DNA from: Petasospora fabianii
Taxonomy: Eukaryota; Ascomycota; Saccharomycetes; Phaffomycetales; Wickerhamomycetaceae
Assembly (NCBI GenBank): GCA_022641835.1
Contig: CP048718.1
Span: 1,136,651 to 1,200,650, forward strand
DNA length: 64,000 bases
Direction: 5' to 3'
The stretch's first letter is position 1, and each line of letters begins with the position of its first letter. A model generated the notes under the pieces. It did not search any database. It was not told the DNA's origin and saw nothing but the letters and a program-made list of their open reading frames with translations. Both the position numbers and the translations under genes were made by a program. Below, one piece after another: positions 17,263 through 27,247 of the stretch.

Positions 17263-19065
17263 TTAAACCTGCTGTGGCTTATCCTCCTCTTGTTGGTCCT
17301 CCTGTCCATTAGCCTCCTCATTAGCCTCCTCATTAGCCTCCTGTTTATCCTTCTCAGTATCATCCTCAGCTCTCTTCATTACATGCTCAGCAGCTGGAAC
17401 TCTTCTATTGGAGAAACACACCACAAATACAACAGTTAAACAAGAGACTGCTGTAGCAGTGTAAAAAACGTTACGGATAGCACCCATAATGGCCCTTAAA
17501 ATGGCCTGCGTACTCTCTGATGGAAGAGAACGAAGTAAATCTGGTCTATTCAATGCTCCTGTGATCTCTGACATTGAAACACCAGAGAAGGCAGATGGAT
17601 GATTAGAAACAGCTTGCTTTAGCTTATTCTTAACAGATGAATTGAAAATGGCTTGGGCAAGATCAGCTCCTATAGCACCACCTAAAGAACGGGCAAAGTT
17701 GAAAAGTGCAGTGGTTAAGATAGTTGAACCAGCAATCTTTGGTGCTTCTAATTGAGATGACATGATACTTGTTTGAAGTAAGATACCAATAGATGCACCT
17801 GGAAGAATCAAATATCCGATTTTCTGTCCACGATTAGAATCAACTTCAAGTAATGTCATTAGTCCACAACCAATAGCACCAATAACAGCTCCAAACATGG
17901 CAAATGGCTTGATATATCTCGTCTTCTTTATAAGAATACCCGTAGAGATACTAGAAATGACAAGAGCAATGATCATTGGGAAGAATTGGATACCAGTGGA
18001 TAGAGGACCACTCCCCTGGACAACTTGGAAATAAGTAGATAAGAACACAATCAATGACATAAAGCAGAAAAACACACAAAATAGTGTCAAGACGGGGAAA
18101 TCAACTTTCCAAACTTTGATAATGTGAAGTGGAATGATTTGTTTATCAGAGAATCCAAAATTCCAAATACAAAAGATGATTAATAGAGAACCACCAATGA
18201 CAAAGCATGAGATGACAGCACCAGAGTTCCATGCAAACTCTTGACCACCAAACGTAAGGGCCAATAGGAAGATAACAAGACCTGAAGTGAGTAAGAAAGT
18301 TCCAATATAATCAATTGCACCAAATTTTTGCTTCCAAGTGTACTTAGGTAATGGAGGATTAAAGAAAAGGAATAGACAAGTGAATGCAATGGCACCAAGG
18401 GGTAAATTGATATAGAAACACCATCTCCAAGTAACATGTTCAGTGAAACCACCACCGATAAGAGGTCCAACAATGGTAGATATCGAGAATGAAACACCAA
18501 AGAATGCAAATGCAAGTGATCTTTTATCAATTGAAACCATTTCTGTACCAACGATGAAGACAAGTGTTTGAATACCACCACCACCGATACCTGCAAGGAT
18601 TCTTCCACCAATTAAGACATTCATATCATTAGCTAATGCACACATTAATGAACCAGCTTCAAAAAGGATAATTGCACTTAACAATGAGTATTTTCTTCCA
18701 AAGATAATAGAGAATTTCCCCCATGTCTGTGCAAATACAGCCATTGTAAGCATATAACCCGATGCTATCCAACCAATCTTGTCATATGCATTAAATTTAC
18801 TTCCAACATCTTCCAAGAGTGTAATAACAATAGTTTGATCAAGTCCAATTAAGAAAAGTGATATGAAACATGAAGCAAAGCAAAGATAAAGTGGTATACC
18901 TGTTAGATATTGATCAAAGACAGTAGTACCATCTCCTGCATTAGACTCAAAGAACTTATCACCACCAGTGTTCTTTGGCTGTTTCTCCAAGTCTATAGAA
19001 CCTGGATGAGCTTCTTGATCAACTGTTGTCTTGTCGTGTGTAGAAGTAGTGGACATAGTGGACAT
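17263..19065 (-). CDS. MFS transporter of the DHA2 (14-TM) family
   Basis: This 600-residue transporter has about 14 hydrophobic segments flanked by hydrophilic tails. Typical DHA2 features are LDQTIVITLL near the first helix, WIASGYMLT, the loop WGKFSIIFGRK, GGRILAGIGGGGIQT, and VGPLIGGGFTEHVTWRWCFYINLP. These match the AZR1/SGE1/VBA-type group of yeast drug or basic amino acid exporters, but the substrate cannot be read from sequence. The C-terminal tail carries repeated EEAN units and Gln/Glu runs. The ATG at 19065 is used because the frame before it has no ATG. The promoter contains several CCG/CGG triplets. Confidence 0.85.
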   Translation of the reverse strand: MSTMSTTSTHDKTTVDQEAHPGSIDLEKQPKNTGGDKFFESNAGDGTTVFDQYLTGIPLYLCFASCFISLFLIGLDQTIVITLLEDVGSKFNAYDKIGWIASGYMLTMAVFAQTWGKFSIIFGRKYSLLSAIILFEAGSLMCALANDMNVLIGGRILAGIGGGGIQTLVFIVGTEMVSIDKRSLAFAFFGVSFSISTIVGPLIGGGFTEHVTWRWCFYINLPLGAIAFTCLFLFFNPPLPKYTWKQKFGAIDYIGTFLLTSGLVIFLLALTFGGQEFAWNSGAVISCFVIGGSLLIIFCIWNFGFSDKQIIPLHIIKVWKVDFPVLTLFCVFFCFMSLIVFLSTYFQVVQGSGPLSTGIQFFPMIIALVISSISTGILIKKTRYIKPFAMFGAVIGAIGCGLMTLLEVDSNRGQKIGYLILPGASIGILLQTSIMSSQLEAPKIAGSTILTTALFNFARSLGGAIGADLAQAIFNSSVKNKLKQAVSNHPSAFSGVSMSEITGALNRPDLLRSLPSESTQAILRAIMGAIRNVFYTATAVSCLTVVFVVCFSNRRVPAAEHVMKRAEDDTEKDKQEANEEANEEANGQEDQQEEDKPQQV

Positions 19066-19598
19066 ATTTGAGCAATGTTGTGTTAAGACATAGAGCGGAC
19101 AGTCATTCAAAAGAGGATCCAAGTCTCTTTAAGTATTAAATTTGAGAAGATCATTACCATAGATACTTTAGGAAAGGGTTTAAACGGCATTGAAGGGTTA
19201 AGTAAAGAGAAACTACACTAAGTATAACTCCGTTGTCACTATTACCGATTAAATCCGTGTCCGCCGCGGGTGTAAACCCTAATGGGGAAGTATGCACCGT
19301 TATGTCCGTTCCCCGACCCGGATTTAGTTTCCTTTGGTAGTTTATAAATGCGTATCTCTAAGCTTAAACTTGTTGATCAAGGTTATTACAAATGATAATA
19401 ACACATGGTGTTGATTACACCTTATTACACTCCTTTATGGGTCCGTGTGTTCCGGGTATTCTAGCAAGATTGGGTTGATAGATTATCTTGTAGTGGTTAA
19501 TCTAACACTACCAGGGTGTTTTGTTAACATCTGCATATAGATCGATTGTCTACCAGTTGTTTGTCTACAGAACATGTCCACAATCATCACATTACAGA
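19066..19598. other. intergenic region upstream of the DHA2 transporter
   Basis: The 533 bp contain a CCG/CGG-rich block at about 19243-19325, including CCGCCGCGG and TCCGTTCCCCGACCCGGA. Zinc-cluster activators of drug transporters bind paired CGG triplets, so regulation of that kind is possible, but none of these is a textbook site. No gene is seen. Confidence 0.5.
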
Positions 19599-20327
19599 CT
19601 AATAAAGAATAATCTTTGTACCAGAGTAATTTTTCAAAAGTTGAGTTAATTTTGGTTCATCAAGTACACTATGTGTCTTCATATCATGATACGAGGCATC
19701 AAGTATAATAGACTTAATCTCATACTTGCCGAAATCCAAATGTAAGAGTCTTTCAGGGGTACCAATAACGTATTTTGTATCATCTCTCATTTCAAATTTA
19801 TAACCTTTACCAACTTTAATTGCATTAGATTTTGGACCAAGTGATTTAAAGAGATCACCAATTCTAACTCGACTAATTGCCACTATAAGTGTAAGACCCT
19901 TATTGTATTTCCCCGTGAAATCTTTGAAATTATCAAGTGAACGTTTCTCCTTATACTTAGATGCATCAACAAAGTCACTTTTCTTAAAATAATCCAATTG
20001 TGTAGCATCTGCATTGTGCTTAACATGAAGTTGTGTAAAGAATTCAGCTAATGTAATAGAATCAGATAATGGGATACTCTTCTTCTTATTAATGTCCTGT
20101 TCCATCTTAACTCTTTTCTTCTCTTTAAACTTATCATCTGTCTTACGTCTCTTCTTACCAGAGACTTCACTCTTAGGACTAGAAGAATCACTATCTTTAT
20201 GTATCACAACTTGTTCATCATCATCTTCATCTTCATCCTCGCGGATCTCCACTCCTAGAGCCACTTCCTCTTCGGAGTCAACGGCATACTCGAGACCGTC
20301 ATCAAGATCATCTGGATTATTACTCAT
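19599..20327 (-). CDS. CMS1: 90S pre-ribosome component Cms1
   Basis: The 242-residue protein begins MSNNPDDLDDGLEY, has an acidic then basic low-complexity region (residues 18-85), and ends with a degenerate helicase-like fold. There, GLTLIVAISRVRIGDL, a TPERLLHL segment and SIILDASYHD stand where DEAD-box proteins have their motifs. Cms1 associates with U3-containing 90S pre-ribosomes in the nucleolus. It is divergent from AFG3 over 273 bp that contain several ACGCGAA sequences. It is somewhat shorter than the S. cerevisiae protein. Confidence 0.85.
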   Translation of the reverse strand: MSNNPDDLDDGLEYAVDSEEEVALGVEIREDEDEDDDEQVVIHKDSDSSSPKSEVSGKKRRKTDDKFKEKKRVKMEQDINKKKSIPLSDSITLAEFFTQLHVKHNADATQLDYFKKSDFVDASKYKEKRSLDNFKDFTGKYNKGLTLIVAISRVRIGDLFKSLGPKSNAIKVGKGYKFEMRDDTKYVIGTPERLLHLDFGKYEIKSIILDASYHDMKTHSVLDEPKLTQLLKNYSGTKIILY

Positions 20328-20600
20328 GTTTCACCTAATCAATCACACTCTATTCTATCACCTCTCCATATAATCTCCCCCGTATAAAGGACATGTTAAA
20401 ATTTGTCTAATGTTGGCCCTTGACCAAAAATCACATATACGCGAATATACGCGAACTCGTTCGATTCGCGGAAACAATTATACTTCACCAAAATATCAAA
20501 AGTCTGTCAACTGGGCGGTTAACTTAACTTCTCTATAGTCTTATAAAAGGAGTACACAAGCCGCTTAAAAGCGACTTAAAACAACAAGAAGATACATAAA

Positions 20601-23252
20601 ATGCTTATTAAGCGTTTGCTTCCAACAGCAACGCCACTGAGGCAACTTGCCGCCCATTCCGCTACGCGGACGATGATCCGTCCACTCGCTGTTCACGCCA
20701 CCCGACCAACCCCACTTACAAAGAGTCGACCATTCCATTCAACATCAAAGACGAGTTTGTTTAATAAGAATGGGTTCTTTGATTTCTCCAAGTATAAGAA
20801 AGTGTTAGATGCAGCTGGTGTTGGTAAAGAGGATCCACGTCTTGTGGATCGTAAGAGTCAACTTCTTCTCCAGGTGATATTGGGATCAGAACCTGATATG
20901 GTTCAATTGAAATCAGAACTTGTATCGTTGGTTAAAGATGGTGCCTCGGTATCACCTTTCATAAAGGCATTGATCGATACAACAGAGGGGAAGACGGATC
21001 CTGCTGTTGTTCAGAAACGTGAATTGCTTGAAGAGTTGTTAACATTTGCTAAGCATGAAGAGTCGAGACTCACTGGTGGTTCAGTGTTTGAGGAGGTTTT
21101 AAACTCTGAATCTAAGGAGAAGTCTAATAGTGAACCTTCTGAAACTGAAAAGAAGGAGATCGAGGAGAACTTGAAGAAAGAGAAGGAACGTTTGGAGGAT
21201 GAGATCTCTTTTAACAAATGGCAGAAACAAAATGAAGAACGTATGAAGAAAGCCGAGGAGGATATCTCTAAGGGGTCTAAACGTTTCATTAAGGATACAA
21301 GTGATCCAAATAACAGAGTGTATGCATTCCGTATTGATCCATTGGAGATCTTCCTATTTGCCCTTGCAGTTTCCTACATCATCTATTCAACATCATCAGG
21401 TGAAGGTTCACAAGAGATCACTTTCCAAGAGTTCCGTACAAAATTCTTGGATAAGGGATTCGTCGAGAAAGTCATCGTTGTCAATAAGAGTCTAGTTCGT
21501 GTTGTTCTCAATGATAACGGTCGTCAATTCATGGGTGGTAATGGTCAAGATTATTACTATTTCACCATTGGATCAATTGATAACTTTGAACATAAATTAC
21601 AAAGAGCTCAAGATGAAAATGGTGTTCAAGGAGATTTCCGTATCCCAGTCAATTATGTTCAAGAAGGTCATTTCATGCGTACAATCTTCCAATTCATGCC
21701 AACTCTTTTAATGCTTGCAGGTTTGTTCTGGATTACAAAGAGATCTGCTCAAGGTGCAGGTGGTGGTCCAGGTGGTATCTTTGGTGTTGGTAAATCTAAG
21801 GCTAAGAAATTCAACCAAGAGACTGATGTTAAAGTTACATTTAAGGATGTTGCCGGAATGTCCGAGGCTAAGGAAGAAGTTATGGAATTTGTTAGTTTCT
21901 TGAAGAACCCAGAAAAATATGAAAAACTTGGTGGTAAGATCCCTCGTGGTGCTATCTTGTCAGGTCCTCCAGGTACTGGTAAAACTTTGTTAGCTAAGGC
22001 CACCGCTGGTGAAGCTGGTGTACCATTCTACTCGGTTTCAGGTTCAGAATTTGTCGAAATGTTTGTTGGTGTTGGTGCCTCTAGGGTTCGTGACTTGTTC
22101 AAGACTGCTCGTGAAAATGCCCCTGCTATTGTCTTTGTCGATGAAATTGATGCTATTGGTAAGGCACGTACTAAGGGTAACTTTAGTGGTGCTAATGATG
22201 AACGTGAAACTACATTGAACCAATTGCTTGTTGAAATGGATGGTTTCCAATCATCTGATCACGTTGTCGTTTTAGCTGGTACAAACAGACCAGATGTTCT
22301 TGATCAGGCTCTTATGAGACCGGGGAGATTTGATAGACACGTTCAGATTGATAAGCCAGAGCTAGAAGGAAGAAAAGAGATTTACCAAGTGCATTTAAAG
22401 AAGATCACATTGGATATCGCTAAGGAAGGTGAACCATTTGTTGAACTTAGTGGTAAATTAGCAGCCTTGACACCAGGATTCTCCGGTGCAGACATTGCCA
22501 ACGTTGTTAACGAAGCTGCTCTCATTGCCGCTAGACACAACGATAAGACTGTGACTCTCTCGCATTTTGAACAGGCAATTGAACGTGTTATTGCCGGATT
22601 GGAGAAGAAATCTAAACTCTTGTCACCACATGAAAAGAAAGTTGTCGCATATCATGAGGCTGGACACGCGGTTTGTGGTTGGTATCTTGAAAATGCTGAT
22701 CCATTACTCAAAGTTTCTATCATTCCAAGAGGTCAAGGTGCCCTTGGTTATGCTCAATACTTACCACCGGATGTTTATCTCTTATCTGTGAACCAATTGG
22801 TTGACCGTATGACTATGGCTCTTGGTGGTCGTATCTCTGAGGAATTACATTTCGATTCTGTCACTTCTGGTGCCTCTGATGATTTCAAAAAAGTTACAAG
22901 TATTGCTTACAACATGGTTACAAAACTTGGTATGTCAGAGAAGATTGGTCCATTAGCTTATGAACGTAAGGATGAATCTGATTTGACAAAACCTTTCTCT
23001 GAAGTGACTGGTACTTTGATCGATGAAGAGATCCAAAGAATTGTTAATGAATGTGCTGATAAGTGTCGTGCCCTATTGACTGAGAAGGCTGATGATGTTG
23101 AGAAAGTTGCCCAGTTGTTGTTGAAGAAGGAGGTTTTAACGAGAAACGATATGATTGAGTTATTGGGTCCAAGACCATTCCGTGAGAAGAACGATGCATT
23201 TGAGAAGTATTTGGATCCAAAGGACAGTGTTTCTCCAGCTCCAGTTGCTTAA
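20601..23252 (+). CDS. AFG3: mitochondrial m-AAA protease subunit Afg3
   Basis: This 883-residue subunit of the inner-membrane m-AAA protease has a long Arg/Thr-rich presequence, a charged coiled-coil-like segment (residues about 160-235), TM1 near 248-264 and a membrane-space domain. TM2 lies near 365-380. Walker A is GPPGTGKT at 455-462, followed by [10 protein letters not shown], and the protease site is HEAGH near residue 685. The C-terminal [21 protein letters not shown] matches Afg3 rather than Yta12. It is about 120 residues longer than S. cerevisiae Afg3, all before TM1. Together with Yta12, Afg3 processes the ribosomal protein Mrpl32 and degrades misfolded inner-membrane proteins in S. 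cerevisiae. Confidence 0.9.
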   Translation: MLIKRLLPTATPLRQLAAHSATRTMIRPLAVHATRPTPLTKSRPFHSTSKTSLFNKNGFFDFSKYKKVLDAAGVGKEDPRLVDRKSQLLLQVILGSEPDMVQLKSELVSLVKDGASVSPFIKALIDTTEGKTDPAVVQKRELLEELLTFAKHEESRLTGGSVFEEVLNSESKEKSNSEPSETEKKEIEENLKKEKERLEDEISFNKWQKQNEERMKKAEEDISKGSKRFIKDTSDPNNRVYAFRIDPLEIFLFALAVSYIIYSTSSGEGSQEITFQEFRTKFLDKGFVEKVIVVNKSLVRVVLNDNGRQFMGGNGQDYYYFTIGSIDNFEHKLQRAQDENGVQGDFRIPVNYVQEGHFMRTIFQFMPTLLMLAGLFWITKRSAQGAGGGPGGIFGVGKSKAKKFNQETDVKVTFKDVAGMSEAKEEVMEFVSFLKNPEKYEKLGGKIPRGAILSGPPGTGKTLLAKATAGEAGVPFYSVSGSEFVEMFVGVGASRVRDLFKTARENAPAIVFVDEIDAIGKARTKGNFSGANDERETTLNQLLVEMDGFQSSDHVVVLAGTNRPDVLDQALMRPGRFDRHVQIDKPELEGRKEIYQVHLKKITLDIAKEGEPFVELSGKLAALTPGFSGADIANVVNEAALIAARHNDKTVTLSHFEQAIERVIAGLEKKSKLLSPHEKKVVAYHEAGHAVCGWYLENADPLLKVSIIPRGQGALGYAQYLPPDVYLLSVNQLVDRMTMALGGRISEELHFDSVTSGASDDFKKVTSIAYNMVTKLGMSEKIGPLAYERKDESDLTKPFSEVTGTLIDEEIQRIVNECADKCRALLTEKADDVEKVAQLLLKKEVLTRNDMIELLGPRPFREKNDAFEKYLDPKDSVSPAPVA

Positions 23253-23391
23253 TAAGCTGGCTTGTCATTTGTTCTTGTACATAGAAAACATATACATGTA
23301 TGCATAAAAAGATGCTGATCGCTGTATTGACATTATTATTGAGCTCTATAGTACAGTTTTTGTAGTCATTGGTAAATCGAGTATATAGGTT

Positions 23392-24880
23392 TCACACCAG
23401 CGTTCTTTCATACTCCTGTTGTTGTAAGATTGCCCTCTTTGTCTCTTCATCAACGGAATCAGCAAATACTTCAAGTGGGACATCTTTAAGACCTGTCTTG
23501 GTGGCCATGTGGGGCAAACTCATCACAGTTTCAAAAGTGAGTTTTCTTCTCTTTCCAGAGTTATCGATATCTGGGTTGACAATCTTGGTATATTCAACAT
23601 GTGTTGGTTGTGTTACACCGGGGACAAAAGTTGTTCCCGTGTATGGGTCTCTTATACCTCTGGCTAGGGCATATCTGTTTTGAAGTAGCAATGTGTCAAC
23701 TTCACGTATAGCTGCAGCGTGTTGAAGCATCCAGTTATCTTCACTCATAAGAGTGTTGTGTTTCAATGCCTTCATTGTTTTCAATTCCAAGGATTCAAAA
23801 GCTGGAACAGCAGCTGGTTGGTGATGTGTTGTTCCTTGATGGTAAACGTTGGAGGCGCCGTGCCATGCGACAAATTGGTTTTTGTTATAAGGTTGTCCTT
23901 TGGCAGGTAGCACATCATCTGGTTCAGCAAGGGTACCTTCCTCAACTGTTCCCAATTGACGGATCTTATTGGCATAGTAGTCATCAGTGATGTTTTTACC
24001 ACCAACGACAATCTTGGCTCCAAATTCACGGAACACGGAACGGGCAGTCACGAGACCAATGACACGACCCTTGTATGAATGTGGGATGATCTCACGTTCG
24101 ATGAGGTCAAACTTCTCATCGTGATCAACGACAACTTTGTACAATGTACGGTGTTTCTGGAAAAGGAGATAAGAGTCACGGAATCCCATACAACGTGCCG
24201 GTTCCGTTGAGAGCATGTAGAGTTTATCACCTTTACCCTTGACTTTGAACGTTCTAACACGATACTCACGTCCACCTTTAAGCGCACCATTCTCATCAAT
24301 CTTAGTATCACCTTCTTCGTCACTCGACACGTTATACTCGTCATCAACCACTGTCAGCACTCGACCAGCGTCGCTGCGTAGTGTCCCCTCTGGTGCCACG
24401 GCAGGCTTACGTCCTCTTTTGTTCTTTGCCCTCGGTGTCGAAGAGTCCGAATCAACATGATGACGATTGGAATTGGAACGAGTCTCGTGCTCGTTCTCAT
24501 CGTCTTCAAGGTCATCGTCATCTTCAACTGTTGTTTCCACAACGGGTCTCTTCTTCGGAGGACGACCTCTACGTCTCTTTGGGGGAGGCGCCACAATCTC
24601 TTTCTCCTCTTCTGGTGACAATTCAACTTCTTCATCGTCGTCGTCATCGTCTTCTTCTTCTTCAGCATCGTCTTCATCTTCCTGATACTCGTTGTCGTTC
24701 TCCTCCTTGACAATAACAGGTTCTTGTTCCTGTTGTTCATGTTCATGTTCGTGTTCGTGCTTAGGCTCTACAGCCCCTGCCGCCGCCAGACTCCGACGTG
24801 CTATTGCGGATCTTGTTAGTTATTTAAGCGCGGTAAAGTCTGAATAAAACAATATATCACATACATCTTCTCTCAGACAT
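23392..24880 (-). CDS. NPL6: RSC chromatin-remodelling subunit Rsc7/Npl6 (one intron)
   Basis: Exons are 24880-24865 and 24800-23392, giving 474 residues. Without splicing the main frame has no ATG back to a stop. Splicing a 64-nt intron joins MSERR to the acidic N-terminus in frame. The region after residue 180 matches Npl6: YRVRTFKVKGKGDKLYMLSTEPARC, MGFRDSYLLFQKH, GLVTARSVFREFGAKI and ITDDYYA. An AT-hook-like KRRRGRPPKKR and a second KRGRK lie in the N-terminal acidic/basic part. Npl6 is a fungal RSC subunit acting in the nucleus. It is convergent with AFG3. Confidence 0.92.
24801..24864 (-). other. intron of NPL6 (64 nt)
   Basis: The donor is GTATGT at 24864, the branch site AACTAAC at 24821-24815, and the acceptor AATAG ends at 24801. 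Exon 1 supplies only 16 nt of coding sequence; splicing interrupts a Ser codon (T|CA). Confidence 0.88.
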
Positions 24881-24969
24881 CTTTTTATCTGAGTTAATTG
24901 ATAATTGGTTGAGATTGACGGCGGCAAAGTTGGCGTCTCTTGTTGTTTTGTTTTTCATCTTCGATCAAC

Positions 24970-24981
24970 TTTTCGCGAAAA
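24970..24981. promoter_or_regulatory. palindrome TTTTCGCGAAAA in the NPL6/PPR-gene promoter
   Basis: A perfect 12-bp palindrome lies between the divergent NPL6 and PPR-like genes. It contains CGCGAAA on both strands, the core recognised by SBF/MBF-type cell-cycle factors, but the binding factor here is unknown. Confidence 0.45.
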
Positions 24982-25086
24982 CGTTTGAGAAAAAAAGTCG
25001 CGCATTCGACATTAACTTAGGTGATCTAATGGTTGGTTGATTAAGAGGTAATCCCTTGGTATAATCCCATTATTGATACTATAAAG

Positions 25087-27171
25087 ATGATGCATAGGCT
25101 CAGGAAGAGCTCACGGAGCTCTCAGAGTTCGTTGGGGTTGTTTGTGCGGCTTCATCAACCTTCACACTCGCACAGATTCGTCCCCATGCCTATACCTTCT
25201 GTACGGAGAGCTATCTCATCGGCTTTACAAAACTCATCTTCTTTGCCCAGAATCTCAGAGACTGTGCCTCACCGTCTCTCTGTGACATGTGAAGGTGATA
25301 TGGAGACAGCTGAGCTTGTGAAATCTACGCGAGAGGCTCTCATCAGTATCACTAATGGTGAGAAAGTTGATCTCGTACAACTACGAAGACAGCTTAAACA
25401 GTTGCAAAGTGCCTTTGCAACTGCATCTGCATCTACAGACCTCACACAGCTTTTTGAACCAGAGCTCCGACATCTGTTGGCTCTCGTGCTTTGTGGAGAC
25501 AAGAACCAGATGTACTTCAACCACACACTCTCAACCCAGATCAGAGATATCATAAGAGACACTGAGGACCCATTACAGGCATTCAACAGGGCAATGTCCC
25601 TGTTAAACCTCGCTTGTAATGTGGCTAGTCTACAAGGATACACCAGATCCATCAAACTTAATAAAGTGACGCTCAAGACATTAGCAAATCTCGCTGTGTC
25701 GACAAGAACACATCGTGAGTTGTTTGAGTTTATGGTGAAGAATAGAATGGACGTTACGGGTCCACAACTTAACAAAGTACGGTATCAGCTTCGATTTGGG
25801 CCAGAAGAAGATATTGACTTCTATGAAAGAGCAGAGATGTTTGATGAGATCCAACCAAGTCTCCAGGAAGAACTCATGATTGATTTTGTTATGACATACT
25901 CCACTGATATGATTAGACACATCCTTCACAGGCACATCAAACTCAATAACCAGATTCAATCCGTGAGGTATCTTGAGTTACTTATCGCAAGGTACTCATT
26001 GGAGAAGTCTATGCTTTCGAATCAAGAACAACTTAGGAAAAAGACAACACAATTGTACGAAATGATTGGTTACGTCTCAGTGTCTCTATGGAACTACCAA
26101 GCTATCTTAGGAGTCCTCAACACAATGAAGAGTAACAACATCCCAATTACACCCAAATTTTATGTCATATTAATGGCTTCACTAAGAAAGAAGAAACAGC
26201 ATGAAGCTGGACTCATGTTGATCAGACAAATCCCACAACTTTTCCCTCATCCATCTAACAAGTTTATCAAATTCTCTACAAACGAATTGATCAGATTCAT
26301 AAGAGAACGATTCCCAACTGATGGTAAAGTTGTCCTTGCACATCTTCTCGCTGTTTATCCCAAGGCTTCATCACTCCTCAATCAATTAGGAATCCCAGGG
26401 TTACTTTATCGTAAAACTGTGTGTCAAATTGAAACTTTTGAAGGAGAGGTTGCCATTGCCAACCTTGACAAATACTTCCAACGTCCGAATCTTCAACCAC
26501 CAAGATATACAATCAATGAGATGTATGCCTCGTTGTTTGCACACATGTCTCATCATGACCTTAACACTCCAGAGAACTACATGATGCTCTTTAAGAGATA
26601 CATCTCTTCCATCAAGAGAGGACTTATAAACTCGAATGAGGTCGACTCAGCAGTGGTGGAGCAATTCATCTGTAATGCCATTACAAAAGTTCGTAAACCT
26701 TCAATGGCACTCTTTATGCTTCGTGAGTTTCTTAAACTTGGGGAACCTCGCAACTTCAACAAGCAATTGATCACATTAATCTTTTATCATCATGGTTGTC
26801 GTGCTGGATCCAAGGAATTTGATGAGTTTACCTCGCTCATGGCAAAGTTTGAAGTTGTACCTGATTTCAAACTTATGGCTTCATTAGCTGTGAAGGATTC
26901 GTATCAAGGTGAGATGTGGTATTCAAGAATGAAAGAGATGGGGTACGTAATCAAAGATGATCGAGTTAAGAGAAAGGCTATAGCTAAAGGTTGGGACACT
27001 GAGGAGAGTTTCGACGTTGGTACTGAGTCTTATAAAGATTTTCAAGTTGGAGATGCTGAATGGGATTCAGATGTTGGAGATGCTTGGGAAGATGATGTTG
27101 ATGGTGAGTTTACTGATCGTTTGCAACAGGCACTCAAGAGTATGGAAGTTTCTGGTCAAAAAAGACAGTGA
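25087..27171 (+). CDS. putative mitochondrial PPR-like protein
   Basis: The 694-residue protein starts with a strong basic, Ser-rich presequence-like region (MMHRLRKSSRSSQSS and later arginines). It is then all-helical with at least one PPR-like unit near residues 340-380, where a YQAILGVLNTMKSNNI helix pair is followed by a P and YVILMASL. The C-terminal 60 residues are acidic. Yeast mitochondria use several rapidly evolving helical-repeat proteins of this size for mRNA stability or translation (Aep, Pet and Rmd9 groups). I cannot assign it to one of them, so the name is left open. Confidence 0.55.
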   Translation: MMHRLRKSSRSSQSSLGLFVRLHQPSHSHRFVPMPIPSVRRAISSALQNSSSLPRISETVPHRLSVTCEGDMETAELVKSTREALISITNGEKVDLVQLRRQLKQLQSAFATASASTDLTQLFEPELRHLLALVLCGDKNQMYFNHTLSTQIRDIIRDTEDPLQAFNRAMSLLNLACNVASLQGYTRSIKLNKVTLKTLANLAVSTRTHRELFEFMVKNRMDVTGPQLNKVRYQLRFGPEEDIDFYERAEMFDEIQPSLQEELMIDFVMTYSTDMIRHILHRHIKLNNQIQSVRYLELLIARYSLEKSMLSNQEQLRKKTTQLYEMIGYVSVSLWNYQAILGVLNTMKSNNIPITPKFYVILMASLRKKKQHEAGLMLIRQIPQLFPHPSNKFIKFSTNELIRFIRERFPTDGKVVLAHLLAVYPKASSLLNQLGIPGLLYRKTVCQIETFEGEVAIANLDKYFQRPNLQPPRYTINEMYASLFAHMSHHDLNTPENYMMLFKRYISSIKRGLINSNEVDSAVVEQFICNAITKVRKPSMALFMLREFLKLGEPRNFNKQLITLIFYHHGCRAGSKEFDEFTSLMAKFEVVPDFKLMASLAVKDSYQGEMWYSRMKEMGYVIKDDRVKRKAIAKGWDTEESFDVGTESYKDFQVGDAEWDSDVGDAWEDDVDGEFTDRLQQALKSMEVSGQKRQ

Positions 27172-27247
27172 TAATGATATGTATATATACACGAAGTTAT
27201 GAATGATTACATTACTATAGATTCATGCCAATATCTAATCCATTAAC

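Noticed and set aside
20440-20470. GTTCGATTC resembling a tRNA B box
   Set aside because: No A box at the right distance and no cloverleaf can be drawn.
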